Positions 44,612 to 56,800 of a stretch of 60,000 nt of DNA are shown here, piece by piece. Location: assembly GCA_964035545.1 (NCBI GenBank), contig OZ037773.1:1926751-1986750 (forward strand), in the 5' to 3' direction. The notes under the pieces were generated by a model, which saw only the letters and a list, made by a program, of their open reading frames with translations, did no database searches and was not told where the DNA came from. The stretch comes from Bugula neritina. Lineage: Eukaryota; Bryozoa; Gymnolaemata; Cheilostomatida; Bugulidae. The position numbers were made by a program, and so were the translations under genes. Position 1 is the stretch's first letter. Each line of letters begins with the position of its first letter.

Positions 44612-47600
44612 ATGGCTGCCAACATGAGTATGAGTCCGGTGATGGAGGAAAGCTTCTCATCAGATGGTGAGTCACAGACTTAGATCTTGTTCTGATGCCC
44701 AGTTTAGGTGCATAAGTTTTCTTCTGATAATTTAATTGATGGGGGCCCAGGCTATTAGTCTGCGAGTTGGGGGTGGTGGGATATATGTTCCCTAGCCTAT
44801 ACTGCAGTATCTCCTACCCTATATACTACAGCTGTCCCTCTGCTCTATGCCTCAGTGCCATTGACATAGTGCAAACCTCATTGATCTGACTGCAAACATC
44901 TCAGTATTTGTTGAGTTTAGGGTTTCATAGAATGTAGATTTTCTTATCAAATATGATATATCAACTGTGTTATATGCTACCTGTGCTACATTTTACCTGT
45001 GCTTTATTAGCTACTATATTAAAACAAAATGTTATAATACATTAGATGCAATGTATTATATTAAATACAATATATTGCATTTAAAATGTTATATAAAATA
45101 AAATATGTTATAAAATATTTAATGTTATGTTATACCCCAACTCCATGCTGCTATTCTAACTCTGCTCGAGAGATGTGAAAGAGCAGGTTGTAACATTTCT
45201 CGAGAAATGGTGCAGTTTTGGTTGTCAAGTAGGAACTGGTTTGTTCTGCAGAGCCAGAGCTGGGTAATCTGGGGTCACTTAGTGCTGCCATTATTGCTGC
45301 CACGGAGAGGGCGGAGTCTGTGGCCCAGGAGACTGACAGGTGGCTGACAGGTCATCAGGAGTTCAACAATCTGGATGTGGTGGAGGAGTTGCTTGGTGAG
45401 GCTGAGGTAAATAGGTTATTGCTGCTAGTACTAATGCTGTTACTGCTGCTAGTTGCTACTGCTGCTGCTAGTACTACTGCTGCTAGTACTAATACTGCTG
45501 TTACTGCTGCTAGTACTACTACTGCTGTTACTGCTGCTGCTATTACTGCTGCTGCTGCTGCTAATGCTAATACTCTTACTGCTAATACTATTACTGCTGC
45601 CGCTACTACCACTACCACTATTCCGCTGTCTTATGAACTAGTCTGCTTTTCTGGTTATTTGTATGCTCTTATATGCCTAACTCGAAGCTTTCACCAATCC
45701 CTGCATCTGCAAGAAGTTACTCTAAGTGTAATCGGTTATTAAAATTGTCCACTCAGATTATTTGTTTGTGTTTCATACTCGCATAGTTTAGTCTAATTGC
45801 AAGCTTTGTCTCTCTTTTACCTGTGCCAATAAACACATTGTTGGTTCACTCATTGCATATTTTAATAGATTGTGTGTATTTCAATTGACTCTAGTTTAAT
45901 GATCAATGAATTTACATAATGCATGCTATTATGTATTATATTTAGAGTTAGATATGTGGTAGCTGAAAGCTTTCTTTTAATGTAAAGTAAGGCAGTCTAT
46001 ATTATTATGTGCAACTCTGTTTACTTTTGAAACCATGAGCTTTTTGTCCTGCATATACATTACTATGATAACAGTATATATACAGCATGTAGTATGCATA
46101 TATGACTATGATGACATTATATACACAGCATGTAGTATGCATATATTACTATAGTGACAGTATATATATTACATGTAGTATGCATATATTACTATACTGG
46201 CAGTATACACACAGCATGTAGTATGCATATATTACTATGATGACAGTATATATACTACATGTAGTATGCATATATTACTATAGTGACAGTATATATACTA
46301 CATGTAGTATGCATATATTACTGTGTAATGCAGGGAAGGCTGGTGCAGCTCCAACAGATGACTGTTATACAGGAACTGGACAGGTTCATGGCTGAGATTA
46401 CAGTAAATGCACCAGCTGATCAGGCCTCTCAGCTCAAAGAGCTTGTGAGGAGCACAAAAGATACCTTCTCAAGGTAACATGGCATATTATAGCATGGTAG
46501 GGCATATTCTAGCATGGTAGAGCATATTATAGCATGGTAGAGCATATTATAGCATGGTAGAGCATATTATAGCATGGTAGAGCATATTATAGCATGGTAG
46601 AGCATATTATAGCAGTTCTAGGATATTTTAGCATAATATAGCATTTTCTAGCCTGATATAGCATATTATCACATCATATAGCCTTTTCTAGCATTATATT
46701 ACATAATATAGCATATGTCAGCATGACAACATATTCTAGCATGATATATCTCATTTTAGCACACTATAGCATATTCTAGCGTAGTAACATAGCATATTCT
46801 AGCATGGTATAGCATATCAAAGCACCTGCATGTGTATGTTGCAGTGCCATAGACTCTCTGGAAAGGTTCATTCAGAAGACAGAGAACATACAGAAGGCAT
46901 ACACCAAGTACAAGGAATCTGCGTCTGTACTCAGTAGAGCTTTGAATGACTCATCAGCTACACTCCAGATCATATCTCAACATAAGTCAGTTTATTACAT
47001 TATATTACTTTATGTTATATTATATTACTTTATGTTACATTATATTACTTTATGTTACATTATATTACTTTATGTTACCTTATATTGCTTTATGTTACAT
47101 TATATTACTTTATGTTACCTTATATTACTTTATGTTACCTTATATTACTTTATGTTACCTTATAGTACTTTATGTTACATTATATTACTTTATGTTACAT
47201 TATATTACTTTATGTTACCTTATATTACAATATATATTATATTATATTTTACTATGTGACCTTATATTACACTGCATTACCTTATATTACAATATATTAC
47301 ATTATATTACAATATATTACAATAATTACAATATATTACATTATATTATACTACGTTACCTTATATTATACTACATTACCCTATATTATACTAAACTCCT
47401 TTATACTACATTGCATTACGTTACATTATACTAAATTATGTTATATTACACTGCATTACATCATATCACACTATATTACATGGTTTTACACTACATACAC
47501 TATATTACACTATGCTATCTTATACACACTAAAGTGATGTTGTTTATATTGTATACAGCTACATATATTTTCAGAGACTTGTCAGAGTTGTCTGACCAAA

Positions 47601-50600
47601 TGGATGCTGTTAAATCGAGTAGAAATATGTTGAATAAGATGAAGTCATGTCTGAGAAACATGAAAGATGCTATGGCGGGCATAGAGAGTTTAACGCTAGC
47701 TGTGTGTGACCTTGGTATGGATGACTACGTCAAACAGTAAGTATATGGTGTTGTAATACTGATATCTTCAATCTGTCATGTATTTATCATCTTAATTATA
47801 AATATACTTTTTATTATCTTATCTTTATAATATGTTTTTAAATAAAAGTCCTCCAGTTTTTGACCTATTTAGTACTATCATAATTTAGGTCACCATTGAG
47901 ATCACAACTCAATAGGTAATACCTTGTGTACTAGTCACCCTGTATACTCCTGTAATTTCTACATCTTTCTCCCCCACAGTCACAATGTCACACTGTCACA
48001 TTGTCACATTGCCACACTGTCACACTGTCACACCCATTAAGATATATCACAAGCCCACCTCTTGTTTCCCTTTTTTTCTGTGAACTACACCCCTCAGTAA
48101 TAAGCCTCGGGTATTCTGAAACCAATATGTTCTGTTAATCAAGGACACGCAGGTAAGTTTTGTGTTGTAAAAGATTTTGTCCTCTCACTTAATGCCCCTG
48201 TCTAATAACTTTCAACTTTCGCTGTTGTAGGTGTTGTCTTGTTATTTCAGCTTTCCCTTTATGTATCTAATGTTAACTGCTTTTTTGGCAAACTTATACC
48301 ACCAATTAATTTGTAGCTACATGAACACACTTGTTATCTCTTCTTTATAGACTAAGTGAATGTCATTATAACCATTTTTTTGTTGAAGAAAGGATAAAAT
48401 TATTGTTGAAACGAAAAATATGGCAACAAATTTATTTATTGTAGCTGCCAGAGGTTGTTTCTTGGAAAAGAAGACAACTCTGTTTAATTAAAACAATTTC
48501 AATTTATAATAATTGATGTACTACTAGATCAACCTAAACATTATAGTTAGCTAAACTTTCATGCTCATATTTACACAGTGCAAAGTTACACAGTATAGAG
48601 TTATATAGTTTGGAGTCACACAGTCTAAAGTTACACAGTATAGAGTTACACAGTCTAAAGTTACACATGGTGCAGAGTTACACAGTCAAAGCTACACAGT
48701 CAAAAGTTACATAGTCTAGAATCACACCGTCTAGACTCTAGAGCTACATAGTGCATAGTTACACAGTGCAGAGTTACACAGTCTAGAGTCACACAGTCTA
48801 GAGTCACATAGTTAGCACAGCACTGAATTGCTCTACAATCGTTCAGGTACAAAGAACGGCGGGCAGAGTTGTCTGAAGCTTTGTTGAGACTGGAGCTGGT
48901 GCAGTCACAGATGGAGGGGTTCAACACTCTGCAGGAGAAGAGTGAGGCCAGTATAGCTGAGATAAACTCCGCGTTGAAGGACTTGGTGACTGACAACAGA
49001 GACTTAGACCACTTGAGACATTGGAGTGAGCAGGTCAACTCCAATATACAGGAGATGGAAAACTTGGTGGGTGGATGGGCTCCATGATGTGTCTTTCTAT
49101 AACACTGCTGATATTATACTGAAATGATTGTCCTACTACTATTAGATGATGTGCCTATGTAATACTGCTACTATTACATAGTGTGTCTCTGTAATACTGC
49201 TACTACTACATAGTGTGTCTCTGTAATACTGTTATTATTAGATGGTGTAACTCGATAACACTGTTACTATTAAATGGTGTGCCTCTGTAATAATGTTACT
49301 ATTAGATAGTGTACCTCTGTAATAATGTTACTATTAGATAGTGTACCTCTGTAATAATGTTACTATTAGATGGTGTACCTCTGTAATACTGCTACTATTA
49401 GATAGTGTACCTCTGTAACACTATTGCTATTAGATGGTGTACCTCTGTAATACTGTTACTATTACATGATGTACTTCTGTAATACTGTTACTATTAGATG
49501 ATGTACCTCTGTAATACTGTTGCTATTAAATGATGTACCTCTGTAATACTGTTACTATTAGATGATGTACCCATGTTGCAGGTGCTTGCGCTGAAGAAAG
49601 AAGGAGTTGATGGCAACTATCAGGGGAGGGTTTCCGCTCTGAAGGAGAATTATTCCCACCTGATAAATAGACTAAGGTGTTTATATACAAACATTTGAAT
49701 TTGAAAGTGTTCCTCATTTATGCAATTATTTTCTCCTGGCAGTGTCTTGTAAACAGATTTGACTGTTTTAGTGCGGTGACCAGCACCAGCTATCAGAGTG
49801 TTGTCCATGCGTCACCGCTCTCAGCCAAGTCGTCCCCTCGCAGATCTCCCAGACGGCAAACTCCCAGCGACCCAGGAACTCCTCGGCATAGTCTGAGGAA
49901 ATGGCTTAGGTAAGTCTAGTATGACATCATAGGTTCTGTTGAGATAGAGTATGACATCATAGGTTCTGTTGATATAGTGCAAGGATTTTCTTTTTTAGAA
50001 CAAAGACAGATGAGCTACAAAATCTCATGTCACAGCCGTTTCCATTTGAAGACAAGAGCATTCAGTCTTTCTGGCACAGCATACAGAAGTACCAGGGGGA
50101 TCTGGTAGTGACTGGCGAGGAGTTTAGTCTGTATGCCGCAGAGGATGAGACCGACCAACCGGCTATGGACCAAATCACTCCTCTTATAGACACATGCTCT
50201 GATCTCAGTTATAGACTTGATACTCATGCGCGGCTCTGTGTACAGTACACTGCTGACCAGGTATCCGCTCATAACACAACTCTTCATTGGCTAATTGTGT
50301 GTATTGAGAGGCTTGATTGGCTAACTGAGTGTAATGGGACTTCTCATTGGCTAACTGTATGCGCTAAGGTGCTTCATTGGCTAACTGTGTGTATTGGGAC
50401 TCTTCGTTGGCTAACTGTGTGTATTGGGACTCTTCGTTGGCTAACTGTGTGTATTGGGACTATTCATTGGCTTATTTTTTGTAAGTTATTGACTAGTTTA
50501 ATGTAGCAAGTTGCTAAAATTTTTATAATATGTCATAAGAAATTTTATTGGCTACTAATATATTATATAACAGAATGGTTTATTGGCTGAACTGAGAAGT

Positions 50601-53600
50601 TTAGAAGAAGCCAAAGCAACATTGCAGCACTCGGAGGTTCCTCTGAGAGATCAGCACAGGATGTGTGGAGAGTTGCTGTCTCAAGTAGCGAGTCTGAAGA
50701 GAAAGGTTCATGACCAGCTCTCTATTAAACTGCCTCCCATATCTATCAACCTGGCTAAGAAGGAGGGGGGCGCTCTTCTCTCTGACACAAGGTAGTTCTA
50801 TACTCTGTACTCTATATTCTATACTTTGTACTCTATATTCTATATTATGTAGTCTATATTCTATACTGTGTACTCTATATTCTATACTGTGTAGTCTATA
50901 TTCTATACTATGTACTTTATATTCTATACTGTGTAGTCTATATCCTATACTCTGTACTTTATACTACGTAGTCTATACTCTGTAGTCTATACTCTGTAGT
51001 CTATACTCTATACTATGTAGTCTATATACTATACTCTGTAGTCTATATTCTATACTATGTAGTCTATACTCTGTAGTCTTTATTATATACTGTGTAATCT
51101 ATATTCTATATTATGTAGTCTATATTCTATACTCTGTAGTCTATACTCTATACTATGTAGTCTATACTCTATACTATGTAGTCTATATTCTATACTATGT
51201 AGTCTATACTATGTAGTCTATACTCTATACTATGTACTCTATATTCTATACCGTGTATTCTATATTCTATGCTCTGTAGTCAATACTCTGTAGTCTATAT
51301 TCTATACTGTGTAGTCTATATTCTAAACTATGTAATCTAGATTCTATACTGTGTAGTCTATACTCTATACTATGTACTCTATATTCTATACCGTGTATTC
51401 TATATTCTATGCTCTGTAGTCAATACTCTGTAGTCTATATTCTATACTGTGTAGTCTATATTCTAAACTATGTAATCTAGATTCTATACTGTGTAGTCTA
51501 TACTATGTAGTCTATACTCTATACTCTGTAATCTATATTCTATACTATGTAGTCTATACTATGTAGTCTATATTCTATACTATGTAGTCTATACTCTGTA
51601 GTCTATATTCTATACTATGTAGCCTATACTATGTAGTCTATATTCTATACTATGTAGTCTATATTCTACACTCTGCATGTTTATAGTATATCAACAATGA
51701 ATGTAACTAGCCATCTTTTACTCTAGTTTTCTACTTTCTCTTTCTCTCCTCTTAGTATGTCATGCAATGTTTAATATAGCAGTTGATGTCTTCCAGTGAG
51801 CTAGACGCTGCTGTAAGTAAAGTGAAGTTAGAGATCAAGGCATTTCACCAGTCACTGGAAGCTTCTATATCCAACCTTGATCAGCTCACCAGGAAGTTGA
51901 GTGAACTACACTCGGATTCCAACCAATTAGAAACAGTCTCTAATAACTTTACCTTCTCTCAGCCAATCAGCAATGATAATGTATCTGAGGCCCTACAGAA
52001 CTGTAAGGTTAGAGCTGTCTTCTCACCACTTCTGATTTTAAAGGGTAAAAGTTGTGATGCACTAAAAGTGCAAGCAAAATAGGAACTTTTCTTCCCACAC
52101 ATCAAGATCACTGCAAAATGTTTTTCCATAAAATTCAATGCGTTATTGGCTAACAGTCCTAGCTTCAGTTCATGGAAAGACATGATTGGGTGTTCAATAC
52201 ATACACATAGTTAGTACTGATGCTTTGTGTCTTTGCTCAAACATGTCTGCTATGTATCTATGACAAAAACATCTACTATAGATTTATGTAGAGGGGAGGG
52301 GGTATGCTAGAGATAGTTGTATATACCGCACACTGACTTTACTGGGTCAGTGTCTTTCTGTTAACGTACTATGAATTTTCGCAACTTGATACATATTGGT
52401 GTGTTCTGAGAGTCATTTAGGCTAAAAATTGCAAATCTGATATGCAAGCATTTGTTATTAATATGCATAATGTGCATATTATAGTGTGTGTATAGTCACT
52501 ATATAGTATATAAAGATATATAGACCACACACGGTATGCATATAGAGTATGCACATGATGGGCTGATATACGAGTATCTTTATCTATGAGTACTATTTTC
52601 AGAGACAGTTAGCATCTCTTAAAGACAAACAGCAGTACGTTGATAAATTACTGAGTAAAAGGAGTGTTTCTATTGGTCGACTACCCAGTCAGGACGACAG
52701 CCAGCTCGAGGAATCTATTTCACAGTCTAAGGGTGTCAGTGAAGAAGTTATTCGTAAACTTGAGCAGCACCAGAGGTAGACTATCGTATATAGTTTAAAT
52801 ATAGTATAAATATAGTATAAATATAGTATAAGTATAGTATAAATATATATATAGTATAAATATATATATATATATATTTTGAAATTAGCATTGTTTATGT
52901 ATCGCTACGCTTGAATGTCTTAACTAGCGTCTGTTAAATGCGCGAGTAAAAATCTACGTTTGTGTCTGCATGAGGTGGAGAGCTCTTTTCGTTTGTTGAG
53001 GGAGGATAATTCCGGTTGTTTTAAAATTACATATTTCTCATAGCTGCATAAGTTACATCTGTTGGTTAGGCTTGAGTATGATTTGCAAATTTTTAAAATG
53101 TTCCATTTTAAGCTGAATTTCGTGTTGTTGTCTTTTAAATTCCAAATGTGTCTGCTGAGTTGTGTGTTGTTGGCTTTATCTGCATGTAGGAAAGAGGCTT
53201 TATGGTTATTGAATCTGGTTTTGAAGGTAGTCGAACAGAGTCCTATGTATGAATGGCTGGAATTATTGTCCTGTCTTGTCACAGTTGCTTGGTATATTAC
53301 GTTTTTGTATAAGCATTTACCATTTAATGGACAGTGGGAAGGTTGTTTGCAGTTACATTGCGTGTCATTTAGTTTAGTAGCGGTAGTAGGGATGTGTGCG
53401 GTTTTAAGTTTGTGATGGTTCGAGCCATCAATAATATTTTTCATGTTGGGCATGCATGAATAACTAATTTTTATGGTTTTCCTATTAAAAATTTTACTTA
53501 GTTGGTTGGATGGTGGAATGCATTTGTCGATGGTTTGAAGAAATTTCTTCCCTATTTTGGTTTTTACTGTTGAACTGAAAGGTGGGTTGTACCACAATAT

Positions 53601-53824
53601 GTTTCTATTTCTATTTTTATTATTGCTGTTGGATTTAGGTGTCGGGTTATATTTTAATTTATAGTCATATCCACTGTTTGATAGTGCTTCTTGGTATGGT
53701 TGTATGGTGGTGAAAAAATCTTCCTCATTGGAGGATATATATATATATATATATATATATACTAAAGAGAGCACATGAAACTAGTAGTAATAAAGTGTTT
53801 TAAATCAAATTTTATCGTTCATTA

Positions 53825-53859
<35 letters not shown>

Positions 53860-56800
53860 ATATATGTGTATATAAAAGTAATGAACGATAAAATTTGCTT
53901 TAAAACACTTTATTACTACTAGTTTCATGTGCTCTCTTTAGTGGTAAACTATACACCATTTTATATATATATATATATATATACACTGTATATATATATA
54001 CAGTGTATATATATATACACTGTATATATATATATACAGTGTATATATATATATATACTGTATATATATATACAGTATATATATACAGTATATAATATAA
54101 CAGTACATATGATACATATTGAAATTATCAAGTTTAAATTATCACTGTTTTCCTGTTATGAAAATAAAACAAATACTATAATACTTGTTCAACAAATAGA
54201 TGTATGATTAGATAAAGATTGTAGTAATGTTACAGTTTGCACCTTCACTTGTACATGTTATAAGTAAGTTAATATTTACTTTTCTACTCTATTTTTAAGA
54301 TTCTTATCAATTGTTTCTCTTTAGCAATCTCAGCTCACTTCACCAGACTGTGGAGAAGTTTGACAAGCAGTGTGAGGAGGCAGAGCTGAGTCTAGCAGAT
54401 GCGGAGGTGTTACTCAGCAAAGCCATACCTACGGCTAATGAAGAACCTATTGTAATGCAAAGCGTTGAAGTTGTGAAGACGCAGTGTAAGACACGACTAC
54501 ACGAGTGTGTAACGCGCCTCGAGCAAGCTGAGATAGCTGTCACTGAATTACAACAGAAAAATAGTGGACTCAGTGAAGTGGAAACGCAAAAAGACATTGT
54601 TAAAGGTGCAGTAGATCTATAGTAATATAATATGGTATGTTGTATATACAACTTGATAATATTATAATATAACAGTATGTAGTATACAAAACTTTATAGT
54701 ATTTTAATGATAGTATATACAACCCTTTAGTATTACATGTATATAATAGTATCATGCACAATTCTATAGTATGATATTATAGTATATGGTCTATGCAACT
54801 TAATAATGACATAATATGACAGTGTGCAGTATTTGAAATATTTTAGTATTATATGACAGTATATACAACTATACCATAATATTATAATGGTATACATGCA
54901 CAATTTTATAGTATGATCTTATAGCCTATAGTATATGTAACTTTATGTTATTATATGATAGTATATAGTATATACTGCTCTAAAGTATTATATGATAGTA
55001 TATAGTATATAAAACTCTAAAGTATTATATGATAGTATATAGTATATACAACTCTAAAGTATTATATGATAGTATATAATATAGATAACTCTATAGTATC
55101 AGGGGAGATAATTGTGTGGTCTCATTATTTAGTCATCCAAGCTAAACACAAAACGCTGTCGGAGAAGTTACAGGAAGTAGAACATAAAATGACAGCAGCT
55201 GCAGACACCCAACGAGCTCTAGAGTGTCTTATACAGAAGTTTGACAACTGGATGGAGAGATCAAGGAGTACTGTGGGAGAAGAAATTAGTCTGACGAGTG
55301 GACTGAATGATATGCGAGATCATATTATAAGACTTCATGTGAGCTGTTTACATTAGACAGTGCATTGTGGGTATAGCAGATGGTTACATTGTCGAATGCA
55401 TTCTTGAAATAGTATATTACATATTGTCAAATGCATTATGGGTACATCAGATGTTCACATTAGCCAATGCATTGTGGGTATAGTTGTTCATGTTGTCAAA
55501 TGCATGGTGTGGGCATAGTTTTTTACATTGGCAATTGCAATGTGAGTATAGTTGTGGGTATAGCAGATGGTTACATTGGTAAACGCATTGGTGGTGTAGT
55601 TGTGCATGTTGTCAAATGCATTGTAGTTATGATTGTGTACAAACGTTAGAGGTGATTGTAGGAACTAGAGAAGTCTGAGGAGACGACGGTAGGTTGGGTT
55701 ACCGAGATGAAGAAAATGGTGCGGTCTCTCGCTCCATTCTCCAGCAAACAAGAGCAGACGTCTTTGTCAAATCGCATAGCTGCTAAAGAGAAAGGATTTG
55801 ATGAGCTGAGACGTGAGTTCTTCTAAAGATCATTGAAATATTATCAAATATGACGTAACATCTTTCCGCTTACTCTATCTGTTAAATACCTGCTACTTGT
55901 AGACACTGACTAGTAGTATAGAGATGTGTAGACTAACTCTCATCTATTTATTATATATTCTGGCTAATAGAATAGAATAACTGTCATGTAATTATTATAT
56001 ATTCTGGCTAATAGAATAGAATGTGTAGACTGACTGTCATCTATTTATTATATGCTCTGACTAATAGAATAGAATGTGTAGACTGACTGTCGTCTATTTG
56101 TAGACACTTTAGCTGACAAAATAGCAGGCCTTTCTAAAGAAATGGATGTGGTGATAACATGGATACAGAAATCAGCCTCTCTTTCAGAACGGCGCAATAA
56201 GTTGAAACACCAGCTGTCTGATCTTTCTAATATAGAAACTACTGAAGAATCTGTTTCTTCTAAACTCAACACATTGCAGGTAAATATATACTCTAAACTC
56301 AACACACTGCAGGTAAATATAATATACTCTAAGCTTATTTAAGTGTCATAAATATTTAGTATATACATGGAATAACCTCATATATACATAATATATATGT
56401 ACATGTAAAATGTTGTCTGTTACAGTCACATGTTTCATCAGTTGAAGAGCTTCAGCGGGAGCTTCATGAGCTAACGTCTGCAATACCAGCAGCTGTCACC
56501 GAAAAGCAGCGCAAATCTTCCCAGAATGCAGGGGTCAGTTTTGCCGTCGGCTCAGTAATACTTTTTGTTCGTTTCTATTGGTTGATTGAGCAGAGTGGTA
56601 TATTTCTCTATTGGTTGTATTAAACAGACACACATGATATATGCCTTTATTGGTTGAGTCAAATAGATGTATTCGCTACACGTTTCAGAGGTCATGTGAC
56701 TCTCTCTACTCAGAAGTTGTTTCTATGCATAAGACACTGGAGCAGACAGACAGAGTTTGGGCACAGTTCAAACATCTATCTGGTCAAGTTAAAGATCATC

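Noticed and set aside
45355-45618. Ala/Val-rich minus-strand frame
   Set aside because: Shadow of the CTG/CTA trinucleotide repeat and exon 2 of the spectrin-repeat gene.
53062-53415. 117-codon plus-strand frame
   Set aside because: Antisense shadow of the Penelope-like endonuclease frame.
55290-55310. CUGACGAG motif resembling a hammerhead core
   Set aside because: It lies in a coding exon of the spectrin-repeat gene, with no GAAA box or helices in range.
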